Source: Streptomyces aureocirculatus (GTDB lineage Bacteria > Actinomycetota > Actinomycetes > Streptomycetales > Streptomycetaceae). From it: 64,000 nucleotides of DNA. The stretch is taken from positions 1 through 64,000 of the forward strand of contig NZ_JOAP01000042.1 of assembly GCF_000720475.1 (NCBI RefSeq), read 5' to 3'. Numbering within the stretch: the stretch's first letter is position 1; every line of letters begins with the position of its first letter. The translations under genes were made by a program, and so were the position numbers. Of this stretch, positions 9,036 to 17,982 are shown one piece after another. Under the pieces are notes generated by a model. It saw nothing but the letters and a program-made list of their open reading frames with translations. It was not told where the DNA came from and did no database searches.

Positions 9036-10007
9036 TCAGAGGACGGCGACCGGCGCCACCGGCGAGCCCGTCGCGCCCGCGAAGGGCTCGGGCGTCGCCG
9101 ACAGCAGGAAGGCGTACCGGCCCGTCTCTCCACAGGCTGTGGACAATTCCTCCAGATTCCAGTTCTGGCCCTGCGGCATGCCCATCTCGACCAGATCCAG
9201 GGCGTGCACCGGCAGCCACAGGTTCTCGATCTCCGGCGGGAAGATCTCGAAGGTGAGCGTGTCATTGGCGACGGCCGCCACGTCCCGCGCGTGGAACCAC
9301 TCCGGCGTCCGCACCGACAGGCCCGGCGACGGATACGCGTAGGCGTTCCTGTCGCCCGCGAGATACACCTGGATCTGGCCCGTCCGTACGAGAACGATGT
9401 CGCCCGCGCCGACCGCGACACCCCCGAACTCCTCGGCCCCGTCGAGATCTTCGGGGGTCACCGCGTGGTCGGCGGGCAGTTGTGACAGGGCCTTGGCGGC
9501 GGCGACGTCGAGGAGGACGCCGCGCGAGACGATGTGGGCGGCCGTGGCGATGGAGCTGAACCTGGCGCCCTCGTGCGCGGTGATCGTGTCGGCGGGGCGG
9601 CCGTTGTAGAGCAGGCCCGAGTGCGAGGCGTGCGGCAGGGCGTCCCAGTGGGTGGCCGCCTGTAGACCCATCGTCACCGTGTCGTCGCTGGTGGCGACCG
9701 TGTCCGGGCCGAAGAGCCGCTGGTTGATCTGCACCATCGTGTGCAGCGGGTTGACGCGGCCAGGGATCGTGCCGGACTGGACGCCGTCCTGGCGCAGCGG
9801 CAGCGCGAGCGGTACGCGCCGCCCCGTGCGGACCGCGGCGGCGGCCGTGCGCACCACCGCGTCGGTGATCAGGTTCAGGGTGCCGATCTCGTCGTCGGCG
9901 CCCCAGCGCCCCCAGTTGTTCACGCGCTCGGCCAGGTCGAGGTACGCCGGTGGCATGGCTCGCGTCGGCGGTACGGCGGGCGGGTCCGGTGTGGTCGGCG
10001 CTGACAT
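9036..10007 (-). CDS. Cyclase-family metal-dependent hydrolase (kynurenine-formamidase fold)
   Basis: 323 aa. The family contains kynurenine formamidase, isatin hydrolase and polyketide cyclase-like hydrolases that act on amide or lactone bonds with a divalent metal. The metal-binding region is visible as THWDALPHASHSG (family pattern H-x-GTH-x-D-x-P-x-H, here lacking the leading Gly). It is divergent from the SDR-FadE-ADH operon at 10091 and shares operator 3 with it. It may open a ring lactone or lactam formed in the pathway. The substrate is unknown. Confidence 0.85.
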   Translation of the reverse strand: MSAPTTPDPPAVPPTRAMPPAYLDLAERVNNWGRWGADDEIGTLNLITDAVVRTAAAAVRTGRRVPLALPLRQDGVQSGTIPGRVNPLHTMVQINQRLFGPDTVATSDDTVTMGLQAATHWDALPHASHSGLLYNGRPADTITAHEGARFSSIATAAHIVSRGVLLDVAAAKALSQLPADHAVTPEDLDGAEEFGGVAVGAGDIVLVRTGQIQVYLAGDRNAYAYPSPGLSVRTPEWFHARDVAAVANDTLTFEIFPPEIENLWLPVHALDLVEMGMPQGQNWNLEELSTACGETGRYAFLLSATPEPFAGATGSPVAPVAVL

Positions 10008-10054
10008 GGATGCTCCCCGGGGCTTGTCTTCCGGTGTCCGGCGGGCCCTAAAAT

Positions 10055-10069
10055 CTAACGGTCCGTCAG
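10055..10069. promoter_or_regulatory. Regulon operator 3 (shared divergent region)
   Basis: CTAACGGTCCGTCAG, one mismatch to the palindrome, inside the 83-bp gap between the cyclase-family gene (47 bp to its start) and the SDR gene (21 bp). One site probably serves both directions. Confidence 0.8.
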
Positions 10070-10090
10070 AAACCGCGGGAAGGGGCCGAC

Positions 10091-11113
10091 GTGGGGAACT
10101 TCTTGGCAGGCAAGGTGGTCGCCGTGACCGGCGCCGGGCGGGGCATCGGCCGGGCGGTCGCCCTCGCCGCCGCGGCCGAGGGCGCGCGGGTCGTCGTCAA
10201 CGACTACGGCGTGTCCATCGACGGCGGCGAGCCCACGAGCGAGGTCGCCGCCGCCGTCGTCAAGGAGATCGAGGCGGCCGGGGGCGCGGCGGTCGCCGTC
10301 GCCGACGACGTCTCCACGATGGCGGGCGGGCAGCGGGTCGTCGATGTGGCCCTCGCCGAGTACGGGCGTGTGGACGGTGTCGTGTGCGTGGCGGGGATCC
10401 TGCGCGAACGGATGCTGTTCAACATGTCCGAGCAGGAGTGGGACCCCGTCGTCGCCACCCACCTGAAGGGCACCTTCACCGTCTTCCGGGCCGCGTCCGC
10501 CGTCATGCGCGGGCAGGGTTCCGGCACCCTCGTCGGCTTCACCAGCGGCAACCACCAGGGCTCCGTGGCCCAGGCCAACTACAGCGCCGCCAAGGGCGGC
10601 GTCATCTCCCTGGTCCGCAGCGCGGCGCTCGGCCTGCACAAGTACGGGGTCACCGCCAACGCCGTCGCCCCCGTCGCCCGTACGCGGATGTCGGCGAACG
10701 TCCCCATGGAACTCACGGAGATCGGCGAACCCGAGGACGTGGCCGCCCTCGTCGTCTACCTCCTGAGCGAACGGGCCCGGCAGGAGAAGATCACCGGCCA
10801 GGTGTACACCGTGGCAGGACCCAAGATCGCCGTCTGGGCACAGCCGCGGGAGCTGCGCGCCGGGTACGCGGAGGGCGGCTGGACCCCGCAGAAGATCGCC
10901 GACTTCCTGCCCGGCACCGTCGGCACCGATCCGATGCCGATGCTGGGGAGGCTGGAGGAGATGGCTCGGGCCGCCGCGGCCAAGCGCCCCGGGGCGACGC
11001 CGCTCTCCGGGGGGGTGCCCGGGGGCGGGGGCTCCGGGGGTGGTGCCGCGCCGGGTGTCCCCGGGGGCCGTGACGCGGGCGGGTCCGCGCCCGCCCCCCG
11101 CCCCCACGCCTAG
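10091..11113 (+). CDS. Short-chain dehydrogenase, 17beta-HSD type 4 / hydroxyacyl-CoA dehydrogenase-like
   Basis: 340 aa. Rossmann motif TGAGRGIG, the NDYG segment typical of the multifunctional-enzyme 2 and HSD4 group, and the catalytic YSAAK tetrad region (QANYSAAKGG). The unusually large region after the active site (GPKIAVWAQPRELRAGY) is characteristic of this subgroup, which oxidises 3-hydroxyacyl-CoA. The last 40 residues are a Gly/Pro/Ala-rich tail with no counterpart in the family. GTG start. First gene of a compact operon with the FadE and alcohol dehydrogenase genes. Operator 3 lies upstream. Confidence 0.88.
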   Translation: MGNFLAGKVVAVTGAGRGIGRAVALAAAAEGARVVVNDYGVSIDGGEPTSEVAAAVVKEIEAAGGAAVAVADDVSTMAGGQRVVDVALAEYGRVDGVVCVAGILRERMLFNMSEQEWDPVVATHLKGTFTVFRAASAVMRGQGSGTLVGFTSGNHQGSVAQANYSAAKGGVISLVRSAALGLHKYGVTANAVAPVARTRMSANVPMELTEIGEPEDVAALVVYLLSERARQEKITGQVYTVAGPKIAVWAQPRELRAGYAEGGWTPQKIADFLPGTVGTDPMPMLGRLEEMARAAAAKRPGATPLSGGVPGGGGSGGGAAPGVPGGRDAGGSAPAPRPHA

Positions 11114-11121
11114 GCCGCGCC

Positions 11122-12417
11122 GTGGACTTCGCATTCGGTGACGCGGACGAGGCCTTCCGGCGGGAGGCGCGGGCCTGGCTCCAGGAGCATCTGGTCGGGG
11201 AGTTCGCGCGGGCCGCGGGGCAGGGCGGCCCGGGGAGCGAGCACGAGCGCGGGAGCGTGCGGCGGGCCTGGGAGCGGGAGCTCGGGCGGGGCGGGTGGAT
11301 CGGGATCGGCTGGGGGGCCGGGGGTGCCAGTGACTCCGGGGCGGCCGGGGCCCACCCCTGCGAAACCGGGAACTCCCGGGTGGGGCGGGGTGTGTACGGG
11401 GTGCGGCGGGCCACGTTGACGCAGCAAGTGGTGTGGGCCGAGGAGTACGCGCGCGTGCGGGCGCCCGGCCGCAGCGGGCACGTGGGCGAGAACCTGCTCG
11501 CGCCCACCCTCCTCGCGTACGGCACCCAGGAGCAGCAGGACGCGTTCCTGCCGCCCATCGCGCGCGGCGAGGCCCTGTGGTGCCAGGGCTACAGCGAACC
11601 GGGCGCGGGGTCCGACCTGGCGGGCGTGCGCACCGCCGCCGTCCGGGACGGCGACGGGACCTACCACGTGACCGGCCAGAAGATCTGGACGTCCCTCGCA
11701 CACGAGGCGGACTGGTGCTTCGTCCTGGCCCGCACGGAGCCGGGCTCCCACCGGCACCACGGGCTCTCCCTCCTCCTGGTGCCCATGGACCAGCCCGGCC
11801 GCGTCGAGGTCCGTCCGATCCGGCAGCTCACCGGCACCAGCGAGTTCAACGAGGTCTTCTTCGACGGCGCCCGAGCGCGCGGCGACCACGTGGTGGGCGG
11901 CGCGGGCAACGGCTGGCGGGTCGCCATGGGGCTGCTCGGCTTCGAGCGCGGGGTGTCGACGCTGGCCCAGCAGATCGGCTTCGCGCAGGAGCTGGACGCA
12001 GTCGTGCGCGAGGCGCTGCGCACCGGGAGCGCCGCCGACCCGGTACTGCGCGACCGCCTGGTGCGGCAGTGGGCGGAGCTGCGCGTCATGCGCTGGAACG
12101 CGCTCCGCACGCTCGGTGGCGGCGGCGGACCAGGGGCCGACGCCGGTGCGCCCAGCGTGGCCAAGCTGCTGTGGGGCGGCTGGCACCAGCGCCTCGGCGA
12201 GCTCGCGATGGCCGTACGCGGCACGGCGGCCGCCATCGGCCCCACGGACTGGCACGCGGAAGCCCCGTACGAACTGGACGCACTGCAACGCCTGTTCCTC
12301 TTCTCCCGCGCCGACACCGTGTACGGCGGCTCCGACGAGATCCAGCGGAACATCATCGCCGAGCGGGTGCTCGGACTGCCGAGAGAGGCCAAGGGGCCGG
12401 TGAGGGGTGCGCCATGA
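11122..12417 (+). CDS. Acyl-CoA dehydrogenase (FadE) with a low-complexity insertion in the N-terminal domain
   Basis: 431 aa. Conserved segments: WCQGYSEPGAGSDLAGVR, QKIWTSLAHEADWC, and the ending VYGGSDEIQRNIIAERVLGLP. Glu275 in LLGFERG is the likely isovaleryl-type catalytic base, since the MCAD-position residue is Gly. Residues about 65-96 (GAGGASDSG through VGRGVYGVR) are a Gly-rich segment inserted where relatives read directly from GWIGIGWP into an RGATLTQQVVWAEEYAR-type helix. The frame is intact. It starts 8 nt after the SDR stop and overlaps the next gene by 4 nt (ATGA). Confidence 0.88.
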   Translation: MDFAFGDADEAFRREARAWLQEHLVGEFARAAGQGGPGSEHERGSVRRAWERELGRGGWIGIGWGAGGASDSGAAGAHPCETGNSRVGRGVYGVRRATLTQQVVWAEEYARVRAPGRSGHVGENLLAPTLLAYGTQEQQDAFLPPIARGEALWCQGYSEPGAGSDLAGVRTAAVRDGDGTYHVTGQKIWTSLAHEADWCFVLARTEPGSHRHHGLSLLLVPMDQPGRVEVRPIRQLTGTSEFNEVFFDGARARGDHVVGGAGNGWRVAMGLLGFERGVSTLAQQIGFAQELDAVVREALRTGSAADPVLRDRLVRQWAELRVMRWNALRTLGGGGGPGADAGAPSVAKLLWGGWHQRLGELAMAVRGTAAAIGPTDWHAEAPYELDALQRLFLFSRADTVYGGSDEIQRNIIAERVLGLPREAKGPVRGAP

Positions 12418-13463
12418 GAGGCGTGGTGTTCGACGGGGAACGGGTCGAAGTGGCGGACGACCTGGAGGTACGAGGGCCGGGGCCCGGCGAGGTCTTGGTG
12501 GCCGTCGCGGCGGCCGGGCTCTGCCACAGCGACCTGTCGGTCCTCGACGGGACCATCCCCTTCCCGCGGCCCGTGGTGCTCGGCCACGAGGGCGCGGGCG
12601 TCGTCGACGCCGTCGGCGCGGGTGTCACGCACGTCGCGCCCGGCGACCACGTGGCTCTGTCCACCATCGCGAACTGCGGGGCCTGCGCCGAGTGCGACCG
12701 GGGCCGCCCCACCATGTGCCGCAAGGCGATCGGCATGCCGCGACAGCCCTTCACGCGGGCCGGTCAGCCGCTCCACCAGTTCGCCGCGAACTCCGCGTTC
12801 GCCGAACGCACCGTCGTCAAGGCCGTCCAGGCCGTGAGGATCCCTGACCGGATCCCGCTGACGTCGGCGGCGCTCATCGGCTGCGGCGTGGTCACCGGCG
12901 TCGGTGCCGTCCTCAACCGCGCGCGGGTCGCGTACGGCGACTCCGTCGTGGTCATCGGCACGGGTGGCATCGGCCTGAACGTACTCCAGGGCGCCCGCAT
13001 CGCGGGGGCCACGACGATCGTGGCCGTCGACAACGACCCCGCCAAGGAGGCGCCGGCCAGGCAGTTCGGCGCCACCCACTTCCTGGTGTCGGCGGCCGGT
13101 GTCCCGGAGATCCTGCCCACCGGCGCGGACCACGCCTTCGAGTGCGTGGGCCGCGTGGAGCTGATCCGGCAGGCCGTCGACGTGCTCGACCGGCACGGCC
13201 AGGCGATCCTCCTTGGCGTGCCGCCAGCGCAGGCCGAGGCGTCCTTCCTCGTCTCCTCCCTGTTCCTCGACAAGTCGATCCTCGGCTGCCGCTACGGCTC
13301 GGCCCGCCCGCAACGGGACTTCGCGCTGTACGCCGACCTGTATCTGGCGGGACGCCTGCTCCTCGACGAGTTGGTGACGCGGACGTACCCGGTGGAGGAG
13401 TTCGCGGCGGCGCGGGCGGACACGGAGGCGGGGAAGGTGGCGCGGGCGGTACTGGTGTTCTGA
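12414..13463 (+). CDS. Zinc-dependent alcohol dehydrogenase (MDR superfamily)
   Basis: 349 aa. Catalytic-zinc region GLCHSDLSVLDG and VLGHEGAGVV, a structural-zinc loop with four Cys (CGACAECDRGRPTMC), and the NAD-binding motif GTGGIGLNVLQ. Class III-like, so it probably oxidises a primary alcohol to an aldehyde or works on a thiol adduct. Its start overlaps the FadE stop by 4 nt, so it belongs to the operator 3 operon. The combination hydroxyacyl-CoA dehydrogenase, acyl-CoA dehydrogenase and alcohol dehydrogenase suggests successive oxidation of a hydroxylated acid. A convergent repeat-rich region follows. Confidence 0.9.
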   Translation: MRGVVFDGERVEVADDLEVRGPGPGEVLVAVAAAGLCHSDLSVLDGTIPFPRPVVLGHEGAGVVDAVGAGVTHVAPGDHVALSTIANCGACAECDRGRPTMCRKAIGMPRQPFTRAGQPLHQFAANSAFAERTVVKAVQAVRIPDRIPLTSAALIGCGVVTGVGAVLNRARVAYGDSVVVIGTGGIGLNVLQGARIAGATTIVAVDNDPAKEAPARQFGATHFLVSAAGVPEILPTGADHAFECVGRVELIRQAVDVLDRHGQAILLGVPPAQAEASFLVSSLFLDKSILGCRYGSARPQRDFALYADLYLAGRLLLDELVTRTYPVEEFAAARADTEAGKVARAVLVF

Positions 13464-13465
13464 GG

Positions 13466-13745
13466 TTCTCGGCCCGTCCGGTGATGGATGGTTTCCAGCC
13501 CGTCCGGCGAGGGATGGTTTCCAACCCGCCAGGCGCTTGAGGGTTTTCAGCCCGTCCGGCGTTTGAGGACGAGCGCGCAGCGCGATGGGGTGGGCGGCGG
13601 GCGTGGAGATTTCCAGCCCGTCCGGCGTTTGAGGACGAGCGCGTAGCGCGACAGACGGCAAGGCTGGCGACCCGCTGGCGACCCGCAGGCGACCCGCGGG
13701 GGGCCTCAGCGCCCGGCGCGCGCCGAGCCGCCGCGGGTCGGATCA
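13466..13745. repeat. Array of Streptomyces intergenic repeats (GCCCGTCCGGCGTTTGAGGA type)
   Basis: Between two converging genes. Five copies, two full (13543-13585 and 13610-13652) and three decayed (about 13470, 13493, 13514). The full copies read TTCAGCCCGTCCGGCGTTTG followed by AGGACGAGCGCG-AGCGCGA. The motif recurs inverted at 18034-18060 and as a half copy at 18115-18131. This is a common Streptomyces REP-like element. Further on, 13662-13700 contains short direct repeats of GGCGACCCGC. Confidence 0.8.
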
Positions 13746-14750
13746 CTACCGGCTGCCGTCGGCCATGGCCCGGAACGTCCGCCGGTAGGCGGTCGGCGTC
13801 ACCCCGAGGGCCGCCTGCAAGTGCTGCCGCATCGACTGGGCGGTACCGAAGCCCGCGTCCCGCGCGACCTGGTCGACCGACAGGTCGCTGGACTCCAGGA
13901 GGTGCCTGGCCCGCTCCACGCGCTGCCGCGTGAGCCACTGCCCGGGGCTGATCCCGGCCTCCTCACGGAACCGGCGGGTGAAGGTCCGTACGGACATCGT
14001 CTCCTGCTCGGCCATGTCCCGTAGCTGGATGGGCTCGTGCAGCCGCCCGAGCGCCCACGCCCGCGCCGTGGTCGTCGTCGCGACCTGCGGCTCGGGCACG
14101 GGGCGGCGGATGTACTGGGCCTGCCCGCCGTCGCGGTGCGGCGGCACCACGGTGCGCCGGGCCACGTCGTTGGCGACCGCCGTGCCGTGGTCGCGGCACA
14201 CCAGGTGCAGGCACAGGTCGAGCCCGGCCGCGACCCCAGCCGACGTCAGCACGTCGCCGTCGTCGATGAACAGCACGTCCGCGTCCACGTCGACCGCGGG
14301 GAAGAGCCGCTGGAAATGTTCGGCCGACGCCCAGTGCGTGGTCGCGGGGCGGCCGTCCAGATATCCGGCCGCCGCGAGGACGTAGCCGCCGGTGCAGATG
14401 GACACAAGGCGTGTGCCGGGCCGCAAGTTGGCGAGGGCGGCGGCGAGTTCGCCGGTGAGACGGCCCTCCTCGTACACGGGCCCCAGTTCGTAGGAGGCGG
14501 GCACGACGAGGGTGTCCGCGGCGGCGAGCGCCTCAGGCCCGTGCTCGGCGAGGATCGCGAAGTCGGCGTCCGTGCGGACCGGGCCCGGCGGGCGGACCGA
14601 GCAGGTCACCACGGAGTACAGCGCCTCGCCCGCGGCGTTCCTGGCCCGCCCGAAGATCCGCTGCGGGATGCCGAGTTCGAAGGGGATGACGCCGTCGAGG
14701 GCGAGGACGACGACCCGGTGCGGCGCGGCCCGCTTCCTGACCTGTTCCAT
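13746..14750 (-). CDS. GlxA-type transcriptional regulator (DJ-1/PfpI plus AraC HTH)
   Basis: 334 aa. The N-terminal 190 residues form a DJ-1/PfpI-like amidotransferase fold with the nucleophile-elbow Cys in VSICTGGYVLAAAG. The C-terminal 100 residues are a double AraC helix-turn-helix (SVRTFTRRFREEAGISPGQW and VARDAGFGTAQSMRQHLQ). It is divergent from the MFS transporter with only 60 bp between the starts, so it most likely controls that transporter. It is one of two GlxA-type regulators in the window; the other is at 63178. No regulon palindrome is nearby. Confidence 0.9.
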   Translation of the reverse strand: MEQVRKRAAPHRVVVLALDGVIPFELGIPQRIFGRARNAAGEALYSVVTCSVRPPGPVRTDADFAILAEHGPEALAAADTLVVPASYELGPVYEEGRLTGELAAALANLRPGTRLVSICTGGYVLAAAGYLDGRPATTHWASAEHFQRLFPAVDVDADVLFIDDGDVLTSAGVAAGLDLCLHLVCRDHGTAVANDVARRTVVPPHRDGGQAQYIRRPVPEPQVATTTTARAWALGRLHEPIQLRDMAEQETMSVRTFTRRFREEAGISPGQWLTRQRVERARHLLESSDLSVDQVARDAGFGTAQSMRQHLQAALGVTPTAYRRTFRAMADGSR

Positions 14751-14810
14751 GGCCCGATCCTAGCGAACGCTGTCCCTCGGGCCACTCGTCGAGGATGATC
14801 GGGCCCCCGG

Positions 14811-16268
14811 ATGCTGTCTGACGTGAGCGAGACAACAAACCCGTCGGCACCACGGACACCGCAGACACCACAGCCGGAGGCGCGGGACGCGGCAGCCGGA
14901 CCGCGGGACTCGACGCCCCGGCCGCGGGAAGCGGCGCCCCGGCCGCAGGACCCGACGCTCCAGCCGCAGGAAGCGGCGCCCCGGCCACCGGCCTCCGAGG
15001 GGCGGCGCCCGCCCCGCATCCACCGCGCCTGGTTCGTCGCCGCGGTCGCCTTCGTGACGATCATCGGCGGCGCCGCCTTCAACTCGCTGCCCGGCCTCCT
15101 CATCGACCCGCTGCACGACGAGTTCGGCTGGTCCCGGGGCGAGATCGGCTTCGCCGTCTCCATCGACATGGCGCTGTACGGCCTGACCGCGCCGTTCGCC
15201 GCGGCCCTCATGGACCGCTTCGGCATCCGCAAGGTCGTCGTGGTCGCGCTCGGCCTGGTGGCGTCCGGTGCCCTGCTCAGCGTATGGATGACGGCGAGCT
15301 GGCAGCTCATGCTCTACTGGGGCCTGCTGGTCGGCCTCGGCACGGGCTCGATGGCGCTCGCCTTCTCGGCGACGGTCACCAACCGCTGGTTCGTGGAGCG
15401 CCGCGGTCTGGTCACCGGCATCCTGACGGCGGCCGGCGCCTCCGGGCAACTGGTGTTCCTGCCGTTGTGCGCGTGGATCGTGGCCGAGCACGGCTGGCGG
15501 CCCGCGTCGGTGACGGTGGCGCTCGCGGCGCTCGTGGTCGTCCCGTTCGTGTGGCTGCTCCTGCGCGACCACCCGGCGGACGTGGGACTCGCCCCGTACG
15601 GAGGGGAGTTCGTACCGAAGCCGGAACCGACGCGGGGCGCCGCGCGCCGAACCGTACGCGTGCTGCTCGACGCGGCGCGCACCGGCCCCTTCTGGCTGCT
15701 CGCGGGCTCGTTCGCGATCTGCGGCGCCTCCACGAACGGCCTGATCCGCACCCACTTCGTGCCCTCCGCGCACGACCACGGCATGCAGATCACGGCCGCC
15801 GCCTCGCTGCTCGCCGTCATCGGCGTCTTCGACGTCGTGGGCACGGTCGCCTCCGGCTGGCTGACGGACCGCTTCGAGGCGCGCCGCCTCCTCGCGGTCT
15901 ACTACGCCCTGCGGGGCGTCTCGCTCCTCTTCCTGCCGATGCTCCTCGCGCCGACCGTGCACGTCCCGATGATCTTCTTCATCGTCTTCTACGGCCTCGA
16001 CTGGGTGGCGACGGTGCCGCCCACGCTGGCCCTGTGCCGCGAGCACTACGGCGCGGACAGCGCCATCGTGTTCGGCTGGGTCCTCGCTTCGCACCAGGTC
16101 GGCGCGGCGGTGGTCGCCTTCCTCGGCGGTGTCGCGCGGGACGTCTTCGGGTCGTACGACGTGGTCTGGTACGCGTCCGGGGCGCTGTGCGCGGCGGCGG
16201 CGCTGATGGCCCTGGTGATCCGGCGGAACGCGCCGGAGCCGAAGCCGCAGCCGGCGTCGGCGGCGTGA
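14811..16268 (+). CDS. MFS transporter (oxalate/formate or monocarboxylate antiporter-like)
   Basis: 485 aa. The first 65 residues are Pro/Glu-rich and cytoplasmic; twelve hydrophobic segments follow. The first transmembrane region ends in FGWSRGEIGFAVSI, and the loop MDRFGIRKVVVVAL is the MFS signature loop between TM2 and TM3. The FGWSR motif is typical of the OFA/MCT branch, which moves small carboxylates. A GTG at 14823 is an alternative start; neither start has a strong ribosome site. Probably takes up or exports a carboxylic acid under control of the adjacent GlxA-type regulator. Confidence 0.85.
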   Translation: MLSDVSETTNPSAPRTPQTPQPEARDAAAGPRDSTPRPREAAPRPQDPTLQPQEAAPRPPASEGRRPPRIHRAWFVAAVAFVTIIGGAAFNSLPGLLIDPLHDEFGWSRGEIGFAVSIDMALYGLTAPFAAALMDRFGIRKVVVVALGLVASGALLSVWMTASWQLMLYWGLLVGLGTGSMALAFSATVTNRWFVERRGLVTGILTAAGASGQLVFLPLCAWIVAEHGWRPASVTVALAALVVVPFVWLLLRDHPADVGLAPYGGEFVPKPEPTRGAARRTVRVLLDAARTGPFWLLAGSFAICGASTNGLIRTHFVPSAHDHGMQITAAASLLAVIGVFDVVGTVASGWLTDRFEARRLLAVYYALRGVSLLFLPMLLAPTVHVPMIFFIVFYGLDWVATVPPTLALCREHYGADSAIVFGWVLASHQVGAAVVAFLGGVARDVFGSYDVVWYASGALCAAAALMALVIRRNAPEPKPQPASAA

Positions 16269-16271
16269 GCG

Positions 16272-16970
16272 TTACGCGCGGGGCGTGAAGTCGCCGAACG
16301 CGCCGCGGTGGAAGAGCAGCGGCGGCGCCGCCCCCGGCTCGGCGCCGAGTGCTTCCACGCGGCCCACCACGATGAGGTGGTCGCCGCCGGTGTGCACGGC
16401 GTGCACGGTGCAGTCGACCCAGGCCGGGACCCCCGCGAGCCGCGGCGACCCGGTGACAGGCGCGGCGTCGTACGCGACCCCCGCGAACTTGTCCGCCCCG
16501 CTGACCGCGAAGGCACGGCACAGCGGGCCCTGGTCCGCGCCGAGGACGTTCACGCAGAAGACCCCGGCGCGGGCGATGCGTGGCCAGGTGGTGGAGGTCC
16601 TGGCGACCATGAAGGAGACCAGGGGCGGATCGAGGGAGAGCGAGGCGAAGGACTGACAGGCGAAGCCCGCGGGGCCGGAGCCCCCGGGTTCCGGGTCCAA
16701 GGACGGAGCCGGGGCCGGGGCCGGGGCCTGGTCCGCCGTGGTGGCTGCCGCGGGCCCCGGCGCGGGCGCCGTCACCACCGTCACGCCGGTCGCGAAGTGG
16801 CCGAGGACGCGGCGGAACTCGGCCGTATCGACCGGCGCGCGCTCGTCCTCACGGACGGCCCGCAGGTGCGGGCGCGGCAGCGCGTCGACCGCCCGCTCGG
16901 CGGCGGTCGGCGCCCCCACCGACCGGAGGTACCTGACGACGGTGGCCGCCATGCCTGCGTGTCCCATCAT
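16272..16970 (-). CDS. Flavin reductase domain protein (HsaB-like) with an Ala/Pro insertion
   Basis: 232 aa. FMN-binding split barrel: FRRVLGHFATGVTVVTA, then CQSFASLSLDPPLVSFMV, FCVNVLG, and GDHLIVVGRVEAL near the end. The family supplies FMNH2 or FADH2 to two-component monooxygenases. Residues 69-100 are an Ala/Pro/Gly tract placed between the first barrel strand and the conserved GFACQSFASLSLDPP segment, where relatives have a few residues. Operator 4 ends 13 bp before the ATG pair; a start at Met7 (16952) is possible. No HsaA-type oxygenase is adjacent; the luciferase-like enzymes at 47-50 kb are possible partners. Confidence 0.87.
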   Translation of the reverse strand: MMGHAGMAATVVRYLRSVGAPTAAERAVDALPRPHLRAVREDERAPVDTAEFRRVLGHFATGVTVVTAPAPGPAAATTADQAPAPAPAPSLDPEPGGSGPAGFACQSFASLSLDPPLVSFMVARTSTTWPRIARAGVFCVNVLGADQGPLCRAFAVSGADKFAGVAYDAAPVTGSPRLAGVPAWVDCTVHAVHTGGDHLIVVGRVEALGAEPGAAPPLLFHRGAFGDFTPRA

Positions 16971-16983
16971 GCGTCCATTGAAC

Positions 16984-16998
16984 CTGACGGGGCGTCAG
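16984..16998. promoter_or_regulatory. Regulon operator 4 (flavin reductase)
   Basis: CTGACGGGGCGTCAG, perfect half-sites, 13 nt upstream of the flavin reductase start. Confidence 0.85.
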
Positions 16999-17042
16999 AT
17001 CGGAAGGGCGGGAGGGGCGACTCGGAGGCGGGCCGGGGGCGC

Positions 17043-17081
17043 GGGGGCCCGGGGGGCCCGGGGGGCCCGGGGGGCCCGGGG
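17043..17081. repeat. GGGGGGCCC nonamer repeat
   Basis: About four and a half copies of a 9-bp self-complementary unit between the enoyl-CoA hydratase and flavin reductase genes. Each unit can pair with its neighbour, so the tract could form a strong hairpin that attenuates read-through. Confidence 0.75.
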
Positions 17082-17106
17082 GCGGCTCCGGGTATGGGCG
17101 CACGGC

Positions 17107-17913
17107 TCATCCGCCCCGGAAGGCGGGCTGCCTTCGCTCGATGAATGCCTGCACTCCCTCCTGCGCGTCCGCCGTCGTCATGTTGATCTCCTGGGCGGCG
17201 GCCTCCGCGGCGAGGGCCGTGGTGCGGTCCGATTCCAGGGAGGCGTTGACGAGTTGCTTGGTGAGGGCGAGGGCTCGGGTGGGGGCCGCGGCCAGGCGGT
17301 TCGCCCAGGCGCGGGTCGTCTTCTCCAGGTCGGCGTCCGGGACGACGCGGTTGACCAGGCCCAGGCGGGCCGCCTCCGTGGCGTCGAGCGCGTCGCCGAA
17401 GAACATCAGTTCCTTGGCGCGCTGGGGGCCGATCAGGCGGGGCAGCAGATAGGCGCCGCCGCCGTCCGGGACCAGGCCCCTGCGTACGAACACCTCGATG
17501 AAGCGGGCCGACTCCGCCGCCAGGATCAGGTCGCAGGCCAGGGCCAGGTGGGCGCCGAGGCCTGCCGCGGTGCCGTTCACCGCCGCGAGTACCGGTTTCT
17601 CGCAGTCCAGGACCGCGGTGATCAGGCGTTGGGCGCCCTGTTTGAGGGTGCGGGAGATATCGCCTGCGTGGCGTTCGGCGGGTGGGGTGCCTCCGGTGCC
17701 GCGGAGGTCCGCGCCGGTGCAGAAGCCCTTGCCGGTGGCTGTGAGGACGACGGCTCGTACCGCCGGGTCGGTGGTCGCTCCTTCCAGGAGGGTGATCAGG
17801 TGGTCGCGTTGGGTGGGGGTGAGGGCGTTCAGGACGTCCGGGCGGTTGAGGGTGATCCAGGAGATGCCGCCGTGGTCGCGGGTGTGGAGGAGGGTGGGGG
17901 TGGGGTCCGGCAC
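17107..17913 (-). CDS. Enoyl-CoA hydratase/isomerase
   Basis: 268 aa crotonase-fold protein that probably hydrates an enoyl-CoA made by one of the FadE enzymes. Oxyanion-hole segments GKGFCTGADLRG and AAVNGTAAGLGAHLALACDL are intact. The general-base region FVRRGLVPDGGGAYLLPRLIG has Gly and Asp in the second active-site patch rather than the rat hydratase Glu pair, so isomerase or other activity is possible. GTG at 17913 is chosen for the AAAGGGA site upstream; the longer frame is repeat DNA. It lies downstream of the NDP-forming ligase on the same strand but separated by 257 bp of repeats, so cotranscription is uncertain. Confidence 0.88.
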   Translation of the reverse strand: MPDPTPTLLHTRDHGGISWITLNRPDVLNALTPTQRDHLITLLEGATTDPAVRAVVLTATGKGFCTGADLRGTGGTPPAERHAGDISRTLKQGAQRLITAVLDCEKPVLAAVNGTAAGLGAHLALACDLILAAESARFIEVFVRRGLVPDGGGAYLLPRLIGPQRAKELMFFGDALDATEAARLGLVNRVVPDADLEKTTRAWANRLAAAPTRALALTKQLVNASLESDRTTALAAEAAAQEINMTTADAQEGVQAFIERRQPAFRGG

Positions 17914-17982
17914 GGGGGTCCCTTTCGGTGGGTGGGTGGTCGGGGTCCTCGCAGGGCGCCCCAGGCCCGCCCCTTCCCGTAA

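Noticed and set aside
13466..13652. CRISPR-like array
   Set aside because: Repeats are imperfect, spacers are irregular and very short, there are no cas genes, and the motif is a known type of Streptomyces intergenic repeat.
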